From an uncultured Eubacteriales bacterium (GTDB taxonomy: Bacteria; Bacillota; Clostridia; Lachnospirales; CAG-274), in NCBI GenBank assembly GCA_902496345.1, contig CABVAP010000152.1, positions 1-5,256 on the forward strand: DNA of 5,256 nt. Reading direction: 5' to 3'. The translations under genes were made by a program, and so were the position numbers. Below, piece by piece: positions 4,517-5,256 of this stretch; positions within the stretch are counted from its first letter, which is position 1; the number at the start of each line of letters is the position of its first letter. The notes beneath the pieces are model-generated. The model was given only the letters and a program-made list of their open reading frames with translations. It had not been told where the DNA came from and searched no databases.

Positions 4517-5113
4517 ATGCCATTAAAATCTTCCGAAGAATTATTAGACATATACAGCGAAAATCTAACACATATAGGCATATCACCAAGGAGCGAAGTT
4601 CATAAAATAGGTAGCCTACATCAAGTAATACACGTGTGGGTAGTTTCCGATAAATCGATATATTTTCAACAGCGTTCAATTAAGAAAAAGACCCGTCCGT
4701 TAGAGTATGATATAACATCAACGGGACATATTTCATCAGGTGAACAGGCGACCGAATCAGCAATAAGAGAAGTTTTTGAAGAAACAGGTTTAAATATTAC
4801 GGAGAACGAATTATTTTATGCTGGTTCAAACAGATATGTTTTAGAAACAGACACAGTAACGGACAATGAACTTGCAAATATATTTCTTTGCCGAAAAGAG
4901 ATTAACACATTTGTAAAAAATAGCGAAGTCGAAAAAATGATAGAAGTAAAAATTTCAGATTACGAAAGATACTGCAAAGAAAATTTCGAGTTGTCTGTAA
5001 ATACAATTCCAACTGGCGACAAGCCAAAAGAAACATTTTTGATTTCAAAAAATTCTCTTTCAAGGCATACAAAGGAATTTGAAATGTTTATAAAACCCCA
5101 TTTAGACGAATAG
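4517..5113 (+). CDS. Nudix hydrolase, IPP-isomerase-like subfamily
   Basis: A soluble hydrolase of nucleoside-diphosphate-linked or related compounds. The Nudix box is complete: from Gly70 to Leu92 it fits GX5EX7REUXEEXGU, with Glu76, Arg84-Glu85 and Glu88-Glu89 as the metal-binding core. Upstream, HKIGSLHQVIHVWVV (29-43), QQRSIKKK (51-58) and the GHISSGE entry to the box follow the pattern of the IPP-isomerase-like (YfcD-type) branch. That branch shares the isomerase's fold region, but most members have no proven isomerase activity. The 198 residues are near the usual size for this branch, and the C-terminal 80 residues carry no motif I recognise. The start is fixed by AAGGAGG nine bases upstream. 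It has its own promoter and lies downstream of the spoVS terminator. The substrate cannot be told from the sequence. Confidence 0.9.
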   Translation: MPLKSSEELLDIYSENLTHIGISPRSEVHKIGSLHQVIHVWVVSDKSIYFQQRSIKKKTRPLEYDITSTGHISSGEQATESAIREVFEETGLNITENELFYAGSNRYVLETDTVTDNELANIFLCRKEINTFVKNSEVEKMIEVKISDYERYCKENFELSVNTIPTGDKPKETFLISKNSLSRHTKEFEMFIKPHLDE

Positions 5114-5137
5114 GGGTTTGTAGGGGTAAATTTTTTT
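5093..5137 (+). terminator. Probable terminator of the Nudix gene, overlapping its stop codon
   Basis: AAACCCC-ATT (5093-5102) pairs with AAT-(A)-GGGGTTT (5109-5119) over 10 bp with one bulged A and a six-base loop, so the stop codon TAG (5111-5113) is inside the stem. A second GGGGT block (5123-5127) could compete for the C run. The real T-run, seven bases, is at 5131-5137, some distance from the first stem. The form is imperfect but no better terminator follows. Confidence 0.5.
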
Positions 5138-5256
5138 GAGTAAAAAGATTTCAAAAACTAGTTTTGTGGTGGTTTTAGTTTTGGGGCTTATAATCCGATT
5201 TCATCGGAAATCTATTTATTTGCCTACGGCGTGGTACTTGGCACCGGAAAGAAATC
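5138..5256. repeat. Non-coding right edge with nested inverted repeats
   Basis: The hexamer GATTTC occurs at 5147-5152 and 5197-5202, and its complement GAAATC at 5207-5212 and 5251-5256, giving a nested symmetrical arrangement. The inner part can fold two exclusive ways: TCCGAT-TTC-ATCGGA (5194-5208) or GATTTC-ATCG-GAAATC (5197-5212). A 12-base perfect palindrome, AAAACTAGTTTT, lies at 5154-5165. Near the end GGTAC-TTG-GCACC (5233-5245) forms a hairpin with one A-C mismatch in GC-richer sequence. No ORF here has coding character. This looks like part of a dispersed intergenic repeat cut by the window edge, but a second copy is not visible. Confidence 0.45.

Noticed and set aside
4464..5154. 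Minus-strand frames over the Nudix gene (4464-4679 and 4960-5154)
   Set aside because: They are antisense to a complete Nudix gene with an intact motif, with no start signals of their own.
5166..5256. Minus-strand open frame entering from the right edge
   Set aside because: The basic peptide it would encode comes from sequence made of small inverted repeats, typical of spurious ORFs in intergenic repeats.

Overview
The window is AT-rich and looks like chromosomal DNA of an anaerobic, endospore-forming member of the Clostridia (Lachnospirales/Eubacteriales type). The evidence is low GC, strong AGGAGG ribosome binding sites, a full-length spoVS, and lysine/peptidoglycan synthesis by the one-step DapL route. 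I cannot name a species. There is no phage, transposase, CRISPR, rRNA or tRNA signal.

Layout. Positions 1-217 are intergenic and carry a cluster of small perfect hairpins that looks like a dispersed repeat. Three genes follow on the minus strand: a low-molecular-weight protein-tyrosine phosphatase (218-679, GTG start), LL-diaminopimelate aminotransferase dapL (849-2048), and a second fold-type-I aminotransferase of the aspartate aminotransferase/'MocR-like' family (2270-3544, start corrected from the longest reading). A 427-base divergent region separates them from two plus-strand genes: spoVS (3972-4232) and an IPP-isomerase-like Nudix hydrolase (4517-5113). The right edge (5138-5256) is non-coding and holds nested short inverted repeats, probably part of another dispersed element.

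Transcription. Each gene appears to be its own unit. A very good sigma-A promoter (TTGACA-17-TATATT) drives the phosphatase, an extended -10 promoter precedes dapL, and an extended -10 promoter precedes the second aminotransferase. Hairpin-plus-U-tract terminators follow dapL and spoVS. A weaker one follows the Nudix gene. One further terminator-like hairpin at 3840-3872 points along the minus strand but has no gene in front of it.

How the genes relate. The two aminotransferases may work at the two ends of one pathway: the second would make aspartate from oxaloacetate and glutamate, and DapL uses glutamate again to turn tetrahydrodipicolinate into LL-diaminopimelate. They share an exact 14-base motif in their promoter regions. 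The same pathway supplies cell-wall diaminopimelate and the precursor of spore dipicolinate, and the next gene is a sporulation gene, but any functional link to spoVS is only inference. I found no clear new multi-gene system. The points most worth a second look are the structured leaders, the shared promoter motif, the orphan terminator and the repeat blocks at both edges.
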